DNA of 64,000 bases from Chryseobacterium tructae (GTDB lineage: Bacteria; Bacteroidota; Bacteroidia; Flavobacteriales; Weeksellaceae). Where the stretch lies: the NCBI RefSeq assembly GCF_030409875.1, contig NZ_JAUFQR010000001.1, positions 868,001 to 932,000 on the forward strand, read 5' to 3'. The notes below the pieces were generated by a model, which saw nothing but the letters and a program-made list of their open reading frames with translations, had not been told where the DNA came from and ran no database searches. Shown here in pieces: positions 49,549 through 59,723 of this stretch; within the stretch, counting starts at the first letter, position 1; each line of letters starts with the position of its first letter. Position numbers and translations under genes: made by a program.

Positions 49549-51485
49549 ATGCTTTCGGTTCAAAGTTTAGGATTACATCATTCAGGAAATTATTTATTTC
49601 AAAACGTAAATTTCACCATTAAAAAGGATGATAAAGTAGGACTCGTAGGGAAAAATGGAGCGGGAAAATCCACTTTATTGAAAATGCTGTCCAAAGAAAT
49701 TAACTTCTACGAAGGAGAGGTTGTAACGGAAGGAAGTGTTACTATTGGTTTCCTGAAGCAGGATCTGGACTTCGTTAAAGGAAGAACCGTTTGGGCTGAA
49801 ACAATGCAGGCTTTTGAACAGATCAATGCATGGAAAAATGAGCTTGAGGAGGTGAATCACCAGATGACGGTAAGAACCGATTATGAAAGTGATTCCTACA
49901 CAGATTTAATTAATAAAATGACCGAGCTGAATGACCTTTTAATGAACCATGATGCCTACAATCTGGAAGGTGATATGGAAAAAGTGTTGTTTGGTTTAGG
50001 ATTTAAAGCTGATGATTTCCAAAAGATTACCGATGAGTTTTCAGGAGGATGGAGAATGAGAATCGAATTGGCAAAATTGCTTCTTCAAAAGAATGATATT
50101 ATGCTTCTCGATGAGCCTACCAACCACCTGGATATGGAATCTATCATCTGGCTGGAAAACTTCCTCAAAGATTATCCGGGAGCAATCGTCTTGGTAAGTC
50201 ACGATAAACAATTCATGACTGCGGTTTGTAACCGTACTTTTGATATCAATAACAAGAAAGTTGACGACTATAAAGCCAACTATACCAAATATCTTGTCAT
50301 GCGTGAAGATCGCCGTGAAAAACTGATCCAGGCTAAAAAGAATCAGGATGCGGAGATCAAGCAGATGGAAGATAATATTAATAAGTTCCGTGCAAGTGCT
50401 ACAAAGCATCTTTCGCACAGTCCCTTATTAAAAGACTAGATAAAATCGAGCGTATTGAAGTAGATAACGAAGATGTTTCAAAATTCAATATCCGTTTCGT
50501 ACAGTCTATGGTTCCTGGAAAAGTAATTTTCGAAGCTGCAAACCTTGGAAAAGCTTATGGGCAGAAGCAAATTTTTGATAATGTAGATTTCATCGTTCAA
50601 AGGGGAGACAGAATTGCGCTTTTAGGACAAAACGGTCAAGGAAAAACAACATTAGCTAAAATTTTAGCAGGAGATATTAAAGACTACTCAGGAGACTGGA
50701 ATCTTGGACATAATGTAAACATCGGGTATTTTGCTCAGAATCAGGAAGAGGTTTTAACACCCAACAAAACGGTGCTTGAAGAAGCAGAAGATGCGGCAAC
50801 AGAAGAAACCAGACCTAGAGTAAGAGACTTATTAGGATCTTTCCTATTCCAGGGAGATGCGGTTACTAAGAAAACAAAAGTACTTTCCGGAGGAGAGAGA
50901 AACCGTCTGGCACTTTGTAAACTGCTACTTCGTCCTTTCAACACGTTGATTATGGATGAACCTACCAACCACTTGGATATTCAGTCTAAGGAGATCATCA
51001 AATTAGCGCTACAGAATTTTGAAGGGACATTAATCGTAATTTCTCACGACAGGGAATTCCTTCAGGGGCTTTGTGATAAAATCTATGAATTCCGTGATGG
51101 TAAGATGAAAGAATTCCTTGGAGATATCAATGAATACCTTGAGTACAGACAAAAAGAAAGCATCAGAGAAATCTCTGCAGAGAAAGCTAAATTGCATAGT
51201 GTTGAGGAAATTAAGGTAGAAGTTAAACCAAAAGTGGAAGAAAAGCCTGTGGCTAGCAACAGTCAGACATCCAATATCATCACTAAAGAACAGAAAAATA
51301 TCCAAAATAAAATCAAGAAGGTAGAAGAGAGAATTTCTGAACTTGAGACTAAAGTAGAAGAAATGGAAGCTTCATTCGCTAAAGAAAATCCTTCCGATGA
51401 AACTTTAGAAAAATATAATAAAGACAAAGAAGAGCTGGATAATGCCCTGCAAGAATGGGAATATTTAGGTTCTCAATTAGATTAA
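49549..51485 (+). CDS. ABC-F family ATP-binding protein, frameshifted
   Basis: About 646 residues after repair, two ABC ATPase domains without membrane segments: GKNGAGKST and SGGWRMRIELAKLL with DEPTNHLDMES; GQNGQGKTT and SGGERNRLALCKLL with DEPTNHLDIQS. The linker and C-terminal coiled coil are those of ABC-F translation factors (Uup/EttA group). The frame breaks at about 50404: ACAAAGCATC should be ACAAAAGCATC, restoring ATKASFAQSLIKRLDKIERI. A role at the ribosome, possibly antibiotic protection, cannot be distinguished from sequence alone. A terminator follows at 51501. Confidence 0.93.
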
Positions 51486-51500
51486 TACAAAATACCAAGG

Positions 51501-51527
51501 TTCGGGACTCGAGATAGGAGTTCCGAA
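51501..51527 (+). terminator. ABC-F terminator built from a dispersed repeat
   Basis: TTCGGGACTC / GAGTTCCGAA stem followed by T8. The sequence is a member of the TTCGGGATTCG family. Confidence 0.75.
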
Positions 51528-51691
51528 TTTTTTTTTATTAGAGAGATAGAGTAAAGCTTAGAATGACATCATAATAGATAATGATCAATTTATCCTTCAA
51601 AATAGAGTTCTCACTTCTGAATTTTAACCTCTAATTTCCACCATCATTAATAGATTATTCAAAATTAACACGAAGTTCTAAATTATTTTCA

Positions 51692-51699
51692 TAATTTTG
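51692..51699 (+). promoter_or_regulatory. Near-leaderless promoter of the metal-cluster gene
   Basis: TAATTTTG ends 4 bp before the ATG at 51704. Confidence 0.5.
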
Positions 51700-51703
51700 A
51701 AAC

Positions 51704-52057
51704 ATGATTAAAGAAAGCGGAACCTTAAAGAGTTTTATCTCCAGACTATTGTGTGGAGTATATTTCCTCGCGCTGCTTTCTCAGAGCTTTCACCATCATG
51801 ATTCAGTAGATTATTTTAAGGCATTTAACCTTAAGAAAGTCGAGAATTCAATGACGAAGGCTACACATAAAGAGAAAGCTGGCGATTGTCTGGCTTGTCA
51901 TTTTTTGGCTACCGGGCATACTTTAGCTCCTGAAGAATTCGGCTTTAGCTTTGAGCATTATACGCACGAAGTAAAGCAAATTATCGTTATTCAGGAGAAA
52001 ATTTGGTCACAGACCAAATTTACCTTTCAACTTCGCGGACCACCCGCAATTTCTTAA
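51704..52057 (+). CDS. Small His/Cys protein upstream of TonB receptor
   Basis: 117 residues with one N-terminal membrane helix or signal (SFISRLLCGVYFLALLSQSF). It carries metal- or haem-like features HHHDS, CLACHFLATGH (a CxxCH) and a His-rich middle (HYTHEV), and ends QLRGPPAIS. Small proteins of this kind, ending RGPP, stand upstream of TonB receptors for metals in Bacteroidota. I do not recognise a named family. It probably binds a metal ion in the envelope and works with the following receptor. Confidence 0.65.
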   Translation: MIKESGTLKSFISRLLCGVYFLALLSQSFHHHDSVDYFKAFNLKKVENSMTKATHKEKAGDCLACHFLATGHTLAPEEFGFSFEHYTHEVKQIIVIQEKIWSQTKFTFQLRGPPAIS

Positions 52058-52243
52058 TCAACACTTCTTATTGGGTTGAAGCTCTATATACTTTAGAGTC
52101 TAAAAATTAATGTTCAAAGTTTAACGTTTTATATTAAAAGTTGTTGGAAAAAACAGCTGTCGTTTTGTAATGGAGCAATAGGTTACATCAAAAGGCTCCC
52201 TACTAACGGCTTATATACAACTCTAAAATTCCATCATTAATAC

Positions 52244-52261
52244 ATTGTACTATTGTACAAT
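52244..52261. promoter_or_regulatory. Perfect palindrome between the small metal protein and the TonB receptor
   Basis: ATTGTAC TATT GTACAAT, perfect 7-bp arms, about 75 bp upstream of the receptor start. It resembles Fur/Zur-type operators in symmetry, but the protein that binds it is not known. Confidence 0.5.
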
Positions 52262-52335
52262 TGAATTAACCCATTCAATAAATTTTAACGAAAAATGTAC
52301 CCTTCATTAGAGGGTATGCAATCAATCTATTTACA

Positions 52336-54719
52336 ATGAAATTGATATATTGCCTGTTGCTGATCTTTTGTGGATCGGTATTTACGAGTGCACAGAAAAC
52401 GTATACTGTACAAGGAACTGTTCAGGATTTTCATGATAAAACCATGCTGGAAAATGCGTTGGTGAAAATTGGAAATCTTACAGCCAAAACAGATAAAAAA
52501 GGAGTTTTTTCCTTTGATAAAGTCCCTGCTGGGAAGTATACACTCATTGCAAAACATCCTGATTGCAATGATTATACTGAAAATATAGGAGTTGATCAGG
52601 ATCTTCACATAACCATCACTTTAGAACATCATTCAGGTGATATAGAAACCATTACTTTACACGGAAGTCATAAAAACAAAGGTTCCGTAGTAATGAAAAC
52701 ACTGGATAAAACCGAAATTGAAAGAAACTCCACGGAAAACCTTGGGAATATTCTTTCGAAAATTTCAGGAGTAACCGTGTTGAAAACAGGAAATAATATT
52801 ACAAAACCTGTTATTCATGGTCTTTATGGAAGCCGTATTTCTATTTTGAATAATGGTGTGAAGCTTGCAGAACAGGAATGGGGTGCAGAACACGCTCCCA
52901 ACGTGGATGTTAATGACTTTGAACATATAGATGTTATTAAAGGAGCATCCGCTTTGAAATATGGAAATGATGGAGTAGCAGGAGTAGTGCTTTTGGAACC
53001 TGCCATACCTCCTAAAAAAGATACTTTGATGGGGAATATTAAACTGTCGGGGATTTCTAATGGAAGAGGAGGCGAAATTTCAACTAACGTGCTTAAATCT
53101 TGGGAAAACGAATGGTTTGTAAAAGCAGGTGGAAGTTATAAAAAGTTGGGTGACCTGTACATTCCGCATCATACGCTTCAAAATACCGGGGCGGAAGTGA
53201 ATTCCTTTAACTTTTCATTCGGGAAGCATGATTTTATGCAAGGATTTGATGTTTCTTACAGTGGTACCAATCAGAACTTTGGAATTTACAGAGGTGCACA
53301 TCTTGGAAATGGATATGATATCTACAAAGCAATGACTTTAGGTCAACCTTATTTCTTAGATGATTTCGGCTATGATATTGGATATCCAAAACAGAATGTA
53401 GAACATCATATTGCAAAGATTTCTGCCTATAAACGTTTTGCTGATTTTGGTAAAATTACTTTTCAGTATAGTTTCCAATTAAACAGACGTAAAGAATATG
53501 ATATCAGAAAAGGAGATTTGAAAGATACTCCTTCTATGGATTTAAGACTGATTACACATTCCGCGAGCCTTACTCACCTTATTGAACGTTCAAAATGGAG
53601 CTTAGAAAGTGGAATTTCAGCAGGGTTTCAGGATAATTATCCCAACCCGGCTACGGAAGTCAGACGTTTAATTCCTGATTATTATCGTTATGATGCAGGA
53701 GCTTTTTCTGTTTTTAAATATCGTTTCTCTCCAAAATTAAATGCGGAAGCAGGAGTAAGATACGATTTTAGCAGATACGACTCCTATAAATATTATGATG
53801 CTAAAGAATGGAATGATAAATATGCTGACGTCTTTCCGGAATTCTACATCAAGCAAAGTGGAAGCAGAGTCTTAACTCGTCCAATTATTGATAATCATAA
53901 TATTTCAGCCAATGTTGGATTGAATTATAATCCCTCTAAAGATTTTGATATCAAATTTAATTTTTCAAGAATGAGTAGAACTCCGAATCCGGCAGAATTA
54001 TTTGCCGATGGGCTTCATCATTCTGCTGCAATTATTGAAAAAGGAGATTTAAGAATCAAAAAAGAAGAGATTTATAATGCGAATCTTTCATTAACAGGTC
54101 GTTTCGATGTTTTGAAAGGGTTGCAGATTGAGGCTAATCCATATATCATTTTTTCTGATAGTTTTATCAACCAGATGCCTACAGAAATTCAAACAACAAG
54201 CAGAGGAACTTTTGCCGTTTGGGCTTATCAACAGGTAAAAGCCAGAATGTACGGAATAGATGCTGATGCACAGCTTAATATCTTGGATAATCTGAAATGG
54301 ACGACTAACTTCAGTGCATTGAGAGGGGATGATTTGACGAATAATGAACCTCTTATTCTCATGATGCCAATGACCCTTAGAAATTCATTGGAATTGAAAT
54401 TGAACAAACCAACCAATTTCTATATCAGATTGGAAATGAAAATGTGTTTAAACAAAATCGTTTCCCGATCAGAGATCAGTCGGTACAATTCATCGAGGAT
54501 GGGCAAATGGTAACTAAAACAATAGATTACAGTACTCCTCCTTCCGGATTTTCAATATTCCATGCATCAATTGGTGCAGATCTATTCAAAAACATGAATC
54601 TGAATTTCAGAATCAACAATATTTTTAACAAAGAGTACAAGGAATATCTCAACAGATTGAGATATTATATGCCAGAACCGGGAAGGAATTTTGTGGTTAC
54701 TCTTAAATACAATTTTTAA
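52336..54719 (+). CDS. TonB-dependent outer-membrane receptor, frameshifted
   Basis: About 795 residues after repair. Signal peptide (LIYCLLLIFCGSVFTSAQ), an N-terminal carboxypeptidase-regulatory-like beta domain (about 25-110), a plug (TVLKTGNNITKPVIHGLYGS) and a beta-barrel ending in FVVTLKYNF with terminal Phe. Lacking a neighbouring SusD gene, it is a metal- or cofactor-type receptor rather than a SusC polysaccharide transporter. The frame is lost at about 54435 (GGAAATG should be GGAAAATG). The His-rich lipoprotein downstream suggests zinc or another transition metal. Confidence 0.9.
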
Positions 54720-54746
54720 CTCTTATTATTTAAAATTTAAATTAAA

Positions 54747-55301
54747 ATGAAAAAATTATTCAACATATCACTTTTATTATTGGCTACAATTCTATTATTC
54801 TCATGCCGTGACGGGAATAACGATATCCCGGAAGATATTCATGAGCATGAAGAAGTAGGACAGGTGATTGTAACAGCTATTAATAAGGCTGATGGAACCA
54901 AACAGACGGTAACAGTTACGAATGGCCAGACAACAGATCACTTTCACTTTACTCAAGGGGCAACATATGCTGTAGACGTTAATTTCCAGATTAAGCATGG
55001 GGATCATTACCATGATGCAGAAGAAATTATAGAAGAAAAAGATATGCACTTTGTTACTTACAAATTCTCAGGAGCAGAAATCAATGTAAAAAGAACAGCG
55101 CAAGATGTGGTAAGAACTGACGGTAAGAAACTAGGACTTAAAACTGAATGGACTGTAGCTAAGTCAGCAGCTGGTAAAGCAAACATTACCCTTGTACATG
55201 GAGCAACTGCCGTGAATGACAATGCACCTTCACCAGATAACCAACAAGGGAGCACTGTAGGAGGGGAAAGCGATGTAGATATTTTCATCGATTTTCATTA
55301 A
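54747..55301 (+). CDS. His-rich lipoprotein downstream of TonB receptor
   Basis: 184 residues with a lipoprotein signal (LLATILLFSCRDG). Histidine-rich stretches IHEHEE, DHFHFTQ and KHGDHYHDAEE suggest metal binding. A beta-rich body and a Gln/Pro/Asp-rich C-terminus follow. It starts 27 bp after the receptor gene and ends before a terminator at 55360, so the two share an operon. Likely role: metal capture at the outer membrane for the receptor (inference). Confidence 0.75.
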   Translation: MKKLFNISLLLLATILLFSCRDGNNDIPEDIHEHEEVGQVIVTAINKADGTKQTVTVTNGQTTDHFHFTQGATYAVDVNFQIKHGDHYHDAEEIIEEKDMHFVTYKFSGAEINVKRTAQDVVRTDGKKLGLKTEWTVAKSAAGKANITLVHGATAVNDNAPSPDNQQGSTVGGESDVDIFIDFH

Positions 55302-55359
55302 TTAAAGAAGTAAGCTCTTCAGAGAAAAGGGCATACATATCGTCATATTAATTTTGGGA

Positions 55360-55382
55360 AACCACTGATTTATTCAGTGGTT
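55360..55382 (+). terminator. Terminator of the TonB/His-lipoprotein operon
   Basis: AACCACTGA / TCAGTGGTT stem with a 5-base loop and a T7 run. Confidence 0.85.
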
Positions 55383-55447
55383 TTTTTATTTAACAATATT
55401 TGGCTGTATTAGTTGATTTTAGATGAGTGATTCTCATAAAAAATTCA

Positions 55448-55455
55448 TATTTTTG
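55448..55455 (+). promoter_or_regulatory. -7 box for tig
   Basis: TATTTTTG fits the consensus, 22 bp upstream of the trigger factor ATG. Confidence 0.5.
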
Positions 55456-55477
55456 CAACCTAAAATTTTAATCGATA

Positions 55478-56812
55478 ATGAAGGTTACCGCACAAAACCA
55501 TGATGATGTAAGTGCATTACTTACTGTAACATTGGATAAATCTGACTACAAAGAAAAAGTAGACAAGCAATTGATTAATTATGCTAAAAATGCGCAAGTT
55601 CCTGGATTCAGAAAAGGGAAAGTGCCTTTGAGTATGGTTAAAAAACAATATGAAGCAGGGATTGCATTTGAAGAAATCAACAAACAGGTTTCTGATGCTT
55701 TGAACAGCTATGTTAACGACAACAAGTTAAGATTAGTTGGTCAGCCTATTCCTCAGCCAGTAAACGAATTAGATTACAATGCTGATCAGGTAACAGTTGC
55801 TTTCGAAGTAGGATATGAGCCTGCATTTACTATAGATTTAGCTAAATATGAAGCACCTCACTACAAAGTAGAAGCTTCTGACAAAGAAATCAGCAAAAGT
55901 ATTGAAAACATGCAGAAGCGTTTCGCTGAGCAGGTTCCTCAAGATAAAATCACTAAAGATTCTTATATCGCTTTAGAAGTTTCTCAAGTTGTTGAAGAAG
56001 ATGCTGAAGGAGAGCACCACCACCACCCAAAGAATGTTACTATTACAGGAGAGAACAAAGAAGCTTTCAAATTAGTAAAAGCGTTGAAAATGGATGGATC
56101 TGTAAAAGTAACTAAAGAAACTCTTGCAGGTGATGAAGAATTAGCTAAAGAATTAGGATTCAGCAAAGAAGAAGTTGAGCACCTACACCACAATGAAATT
56201 GAAGTAAAAGTAAAAGACTTCTATTCATTAGATTTAGCTGAACTTAATCAAGAATTATTTGATAAAGTATACGGAGAAGGAAACATCAAGTCTGAAGACG
56301 AACTTAAAGACAAAGTTAAGACTGAATTAGACGAGTATTTCCAACAAAATGCTGACGTTCACTTTGTGAATAAAGTATTGGAACAAGTTACTGAAAAAGA
56401 AGAAGTAGCGCTTCCTGAAACTTTCTTAGTAAAATGGTTAATGTTCTCTAACCAGAACATCCAGTCTGAAGAGCAGGCTAAAGAAATTCTTGAAAACGAG
56501 AAAAACCAATTAAGATACCAGATCATCGAAGGTAAATTGATGACTGATAACGAAATTAACCTTGACTATGCTGATGTATTGGCACAAGCTGAGCAGTTAG
56601 TTAAAAACCAATTGGCTATCTACGGAATCCACCACTTAGGTGATGAGGAGATCCAAAAATATGCTGTTGAAATGTTGAAAGATCAAGAGCAGGTAAGACA
56701 AATCTCTTCAGAAGTTGCTATGGCTAAATTAAAAGATGTAATTCTTGAAAAAGCTAGCAAAAAAGAAACTAAAATTTCTCACGACGAATTTTTAGAAGAA
56801 CTTAAAAAATAA
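55478..56812 (+). CDS. tig: Trigger factor
   Basis: Ribosome-bound chaperone. 444 residues with the ribosome-binding N-terminal signature VPGFRKGKVPLSMVKKQY (GFRxGKxP) and the long helical C-terminal domain. The FKBP-like middle is shorter and carries an acidic/His insert DAEGEHHHHPKN and EVEHLHHNE, seen in several Bacteroidota. Monocistronic, with promoter 55448 and terminator 56837. Confidence 0.95.
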   Translation: MKVTAQNHDDVSALLTVTLDKSDYKEKVDKQLINYAKNAQVPGFRKGKVPLSMVKKQYEAGIAFEEINKQVSDALNSYVNDNKLRLVGQPIPQPVNELDYNADQVTVAFEVGYEPAFTIDLAKYEAPHYKVEASDKEISKSIENMQKRFAEQVPQDKITKDSYIALEVSQVVEEDAEGEHHHHPKNVTITGENKEAFKLVKALKMDGSVKVTKETLAGDEELAKELGFSKEEVEHLHHNEIEVKVKDFYSLDLAELNQELFDKVYGEGNIKSEDELKDKVKTELDEYFQQNADVHFVNKVLEQVTEKEEVALPETFLVKWLMFSNQNIQSEEQAKEILENEKNQLRYQIIEGKLMTDNEINLDYADVLAQAEQLVKNQLAIYGIHHLGDEEIQKYAVEMLKDQEQVRQISSEVAMAKLKDVILEKASKKETKISHDEFLEELKK

Positions 56813-56836
56813 TTATACTCAGATATAAATATTTCA

Positions 56837-56860
56837 AAACCGTCAATTTATTGACGGTTT
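56837..56860 (+). terminator. tig terminator
   Basis: AAACCGTCAA / TTGACGGTTT stem with a 4-base loop and a T-run. Confidence 0.85.
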
Positions 56861-56988
56861 TTTTATTTTGAAATTTTCACATTCCCTTAGTCTCAGAGTC
56901 ATTGATTATTGATCACTTATTATTCATTACTCATATTTAGCCATGTCCGCCAATATTCCTATATTTACCCTTTAAACTTATTATATAT

Positions 56989-57675
56989 ATGAAAAAGATC
57001 ATCGTTCCATTTTTCTGTGCCGTACTTTTCTCTGTTCCGGCAGCAGCTCAGAAGAAAGATGCCGCTTCTGTAAAAACGGAGGCTGCAAAATCAACGTTAA
57101 CGGCTAAAGAAGTTTTGGATAATTACTTCAAAGCATTAGGCGGAAAAGAAAAATTAGAAGGAGTAAAGACTCTTTATATGGAGAATACCATGTCTGCTCA
57201 GGGAATGGAAATTTCTATGACTACGAAAAAGATGGGTAACAAATTTAAATCTGTACAGTCATTGATGGGACAGCAGATGGTTCAGTTTTTTGATGGTGAA
57301 AAAGGATATTTTGATCAGATGGGGAATAAAACCGCAATTCCTGCTGATAAAGTGGTTGAGCTAAAAAAAGCAAAACCAGTAGATGCATTAGCATTTGATG
57401 GAGCTACTTTTCAAAATGTTGTTGTAGAAAAGCTTGACGGGAAAGACTATAATGTATTGTCTTCAGATAAAGGTAAATTTTATTTTGATGCAGCTACAAA
57501 CCTTTTATATAAAACCGTTGCAGGCGAAGGAAATGTAACGATAAAAAGCTATATGACAGTAGATGGGATACAATTCCCTCAAGACGTTGAAGCAGAAGGA
57601 GCAGGTCAGAAAGTGAGTATCAAAACTACAAAGATTACAGTAAATTCCGGAGTAACGGATGCTGATTTCAAATAG
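56989..57675 (+). CDS. LolA-like outer-membrane lipoprotein-sorting protein
   Basis: 228 residues with a signal peptide (IIVPFFCAVLFSVPAAAQ). The body (LTAKEVLDNYFKALGGKEKL, then VKTLYMENTMSAQGMEISMT) has the LolA/LppX-type half-barrel pattern used to carry lipoproteins or lipids through the periplasm. No His/Arg release motif is obvious, so the ligand is unknown. Monocistronic; convergent with the DUF3109 gene across a shared terminator. Confidence 0.75.
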   Translation: MKKIIVPFFCAVLFSVPAAAQKKDAASVKTEAAKSTLTAKEVLDNYFKALGGKEKLEGVKTLYMENTMSAQGMEISMTTKKMGNKFKSVQSLMGQQMVQFFDGEKGYFDQMGNKTAIPADKVVELKKAKPVDALAFDGATFQNVVVEKLDGKDYNVLSSDKGKFYFDAATNLLYKTVAGEGNVTIKSYMTVDGIQFPQDVEAEGAGQKVSIKTTKITVNSGVTDADFK

Positions 57676-57689
57676 TTAAAAGAGTAGGG

Positions 57690-57815
57690 AAGCCTGAGGC
57701 GGAAAGCTGGAAATTATTGAAGATAACCATTAAATATTGGTTGATATGAGTATCAATTGCTAAAGGCTCAATAATAACTTCCATCATCCATCTTCTAGCT
57801 TCCATCAATCTTCCA
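57690..57815. repeat. GGAAG repeat (inverted pair) between convergent genes
   Basis: GCCTGAGGCGGAAAGCTGGA near 57692 and the opposite ATAACTTCCATCATCCATCT near 57775 form an imperfect inverted pair. Part of the same family as 7830-8125. Confidence 0.6.
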
Positions 57816-57855
57816 TAAAAAAGCCGGAAATTAATAATTCCGGCTTTTTTATGGA
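57812..57855. terminator. Bidirectional terminator
   Basis: CCATAAAAAAGCCGGAA / TTCCGGCTTTTTTATGG palindrome between convergent genes, with T-runs on both strands. Confidence 0.85.
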
Positions 57856-57866
57856 AAGAAGGTTAT

Positions 57867-58451
57867 CTATGAACCATATTCTTTCTTCCATTCATCAGCA
57901 GCTCCACTCAGAACAGTATAAAATTCTTCACCGTACTTTCTGATTAATGGTGTTTTCAGGAATTTATAAACAGGGACCTGAAGCTCTTTTCCAAGCGTAC
58001 AAGCATCACTGCATACATTCCATTCATGGTAATTTAAAGCCGTAAATGCAGAATATTCTGTAATGCGGATAGGATATAGGTGGCATGAAATAGGTTTTTG
58101 CCAGTCTACAGCGCCATCTTCATATGCTTTTTCAATACCACATTTAGTAATTCCTTTATCATCAAAAGTTACATAAGCACATTCACGGTTTTCTACCATG
58201 GGAGTAACATACATTCCGTCGTGTGGATCGGTAGTCCATGTACCTTGCTCTTCTAAGGCTTTAATACCTTCCTGGGTAAGATAAGGTTTAATTTTATCAA
58301 AAATACCGTCCAGTATTTCAAGCTCGTTTTTGTCCAGCGGAGCTCCTACATCACCTTCCACACAACATGCCCCCTTACATTTGCTAAGGTTGCACACAAA
58401 TTCTTCGGAAAAGATTTCCTCAGAAATCAATTTATCGTCTATCTGAATCAT
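57867..58451 (-). CDS. DUF3109 family cysteine-cluster protein
   Basis: 194 residues with the DUF3109 pattern: CNLSKCKGACCVEGDVGAPL at the start and further Cys in VENRECAYV, TKCGIE, ISCHLYP and NVCSDAC. It is a zinc- or iron-sulfur-binding cysteine cluster related to YkgJ proteins, with unknown reaction. It is the second gene of a two-gene operon, 6 bp after the DUF6427 gene. Confidence 0.9.
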   Translation of the reverse strand: MIQIDDKLISEEIFSEEFVCNLSKCKGACCVEGDVGAPLDKNELEILDGIFDKIKPYLTQEGIKALEEQGTWTTDPHDGMYVTPMVENRECAYVTFDDKGITKCGIEKAYEDGAVDWQKPISCHLYPIRITEYSAFTALNYHEWNVCSDACTLGKELQVPVYKFLKTPLIRKYGEEFYTVLSGAADEWKKEYGS

Positions 58452-58457
58452 AATTTT

Positions 58458-59363
58458 TTAAAATAAATCAAAAACTGTACCTGCTTTAAAGGTAAGTAAA
58501 CTCACAATAATAAGCCATAAGCCTACTTCCTGCATCCAATACTTAGGCAAGAATCTCATCATTCTGCTCAGAATAATACTTGAAGGAAATGCCAAAAGCA
58601 GCAAATATTCATAGCTTTTATTCATATAAAGAATGATCGTAACAAGCTGAGCTAAGGAAAAGACCAACAGAAAAGTATATTTGTATCTGCTTATGGGGCT
58701 TTTCTTATTATAATTTTGAAAATGGTCATACACGGCATAAATAAGCATTAATGCCACTGGAATTAAAGGAAATAATTCTGTATAGTCTGTTATCGGTTTC
58801 ATCTTTCCAAATGGAAAATAATCGATGTTCCATGAAGTAAATTGTACAAAATACATCACAGAAAAATAACTGAATACAATCATCACCATTCCTAGAAGGA
58901 ATCTGAAAAGATTCAATCCTATTTTAGCAGAGGTTGCCACTACGTGAATGATCACAAAGACAGCCATTGGCCAGGTAGTTGGCAGGAAGATAAAGTTCAG
59001 GGCAACAATGGCACCTACCAAAACATAGGACTTTTTCCTTATATCTTCATCGGCACTCGTTAAAAGTAAGATAAGAAATGAATTGGTTAACAACGAGACC
59101 GCAATTCCTATGTCTAAATTACCTGGATACAGTCCAAAAATAAAGAACGTATATAAAAATAAGGGCAGATGGGTCTGGTAATTAAGGGCAATACTGTGAA
59201 AACAAAAATATCCCAGAGCAATTCCTAGAAATGTAATTCCGGCAACAATAGCTTCATAAGTATTGAAATTCAGTATGTTAAATATTACGACTACTAAAAG
59301 AAGACAACCAATATAAACAGGAATTGAAAAAATATTGCTTTCTTTTGAAAGTAATTTAAACAT
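58458..59363 (-). CDS. DUF6427 family polytopic membrane protein
   Basis: 301 residues with about eight to ten membrane helices and almost no soluble domain (e.g. VYIGCLLLVVVIFNIL and the run FLILLLTSADEDIRKK). Recognised as DUF6427, found in Flavobacteriia next to DUF6341; both are uncharacterised. It is transcribed with the DUF3109 gene and is divergent from the DUF6341 gene. A TAACTTTG -7 box (59387-59380) is in the shared promoter region. Confidence 0.85.
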   Translation of the reverse strand: MFKLLSKESNIFSIPVYIGCLLLVVVIFNILNFNTYEAIVAGITFLGIALGYFCFHSIALNYQTHLPLFLYTFFIFGLYPGNLDIGIAVSLLTNSFLILLLTSADEDIRKKSYVLVGAIVALNFIFLPTTWPMAVFVIIHVVATSAKIGLNLFRFLLGMVMIVFSYFSVMYFVQFTSWNIDYFPFGKMKPITDYTELFPLIPVALMLIYAVYDHFQNYNKKSPISRYKYTFLLVFSLAQLVTIILYMNKSYEYLLLLAFPSSIILSRMMRFLPKYWMQEVGLWLIIVSLLTFKAGTVFDLF

Positions 59364-59369
59364 TTTTTA

Positions 59370-59387
59370 TAAATTTGTACAAAGTTA
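59370..59387. promoter_or_regulatory. Divergent overlapping promoters, DUF6427 and DUF6341
   Basis: TAAATTTG (59370-59377, plus, 28 bp before the ATG at 59406) and TAACTTTG (59387-59380, minus, 16 bp before the ATG at 59363). The two -7 boxes are 2 bp apart, so the two genes must compete for or share polymerase entry. Confidence 0.6.
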
Positions 59388-59405
59388 ATTTAAAAAAGGA
59401 AAATA

Positions 59406-59639
59406 ATGACGTCTTTCTTTCTATTCTTAAGCAAAGTTTTCAAATCGAGTTTCGGGTTCTTTGATGCTTTTGGAAATGTTTTAAACTGGATCCTATTTGC
59501 AGTTTGCTGTGTATTATTCACTTATTGGTGCTACGTGCTAGTTGTAACGCTAGGTGGTGATAAAGATAAAGATTATTATTCTCCAACGGAAGGTAAGAAT
59601 CCTTACTATGATCCGAATATCTACAAAAAAGAAGGTTAA
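59406..59639 (+). CDS. DUF6341 family small membrane protein
   Basis: 77 residues with a central membrane segment (VLNWILFAVCCVLFTYWCYVLVVTL). The tail KNPYYDPNIYKKEG ends the conserved family pattern. The pairing with DUF6427 on the opposite strand is typical of Flavobacteriia. The function is unknown. Confidence 0.85.
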   Translation: MTSFFLFLSKVFKSSFGFFDAFGNVLNWILFAVCCVLFTYWCYVLVVTLGGDKDKDYYSPTEGKNPYYDPNIYKKEG

Positions 59640-59657
59640 TTAATTGGTTATATAGTA

Positions 59658-59690
59658 AAAAACCGATCAAATAATTTATTTGATCGGTTT
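59658..59690. terminator. Bidirectional terminator between DUF6341 and the USP gene
   Basis: AAACCGATCAAATAA / TTATTTGATCGGTTT with A and T runs on both sides. Confidence 0.85.
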
Positions 59691-59723
59691 TTTTATTACT
59701 AACGATTAAAATAAAATTTTCTT

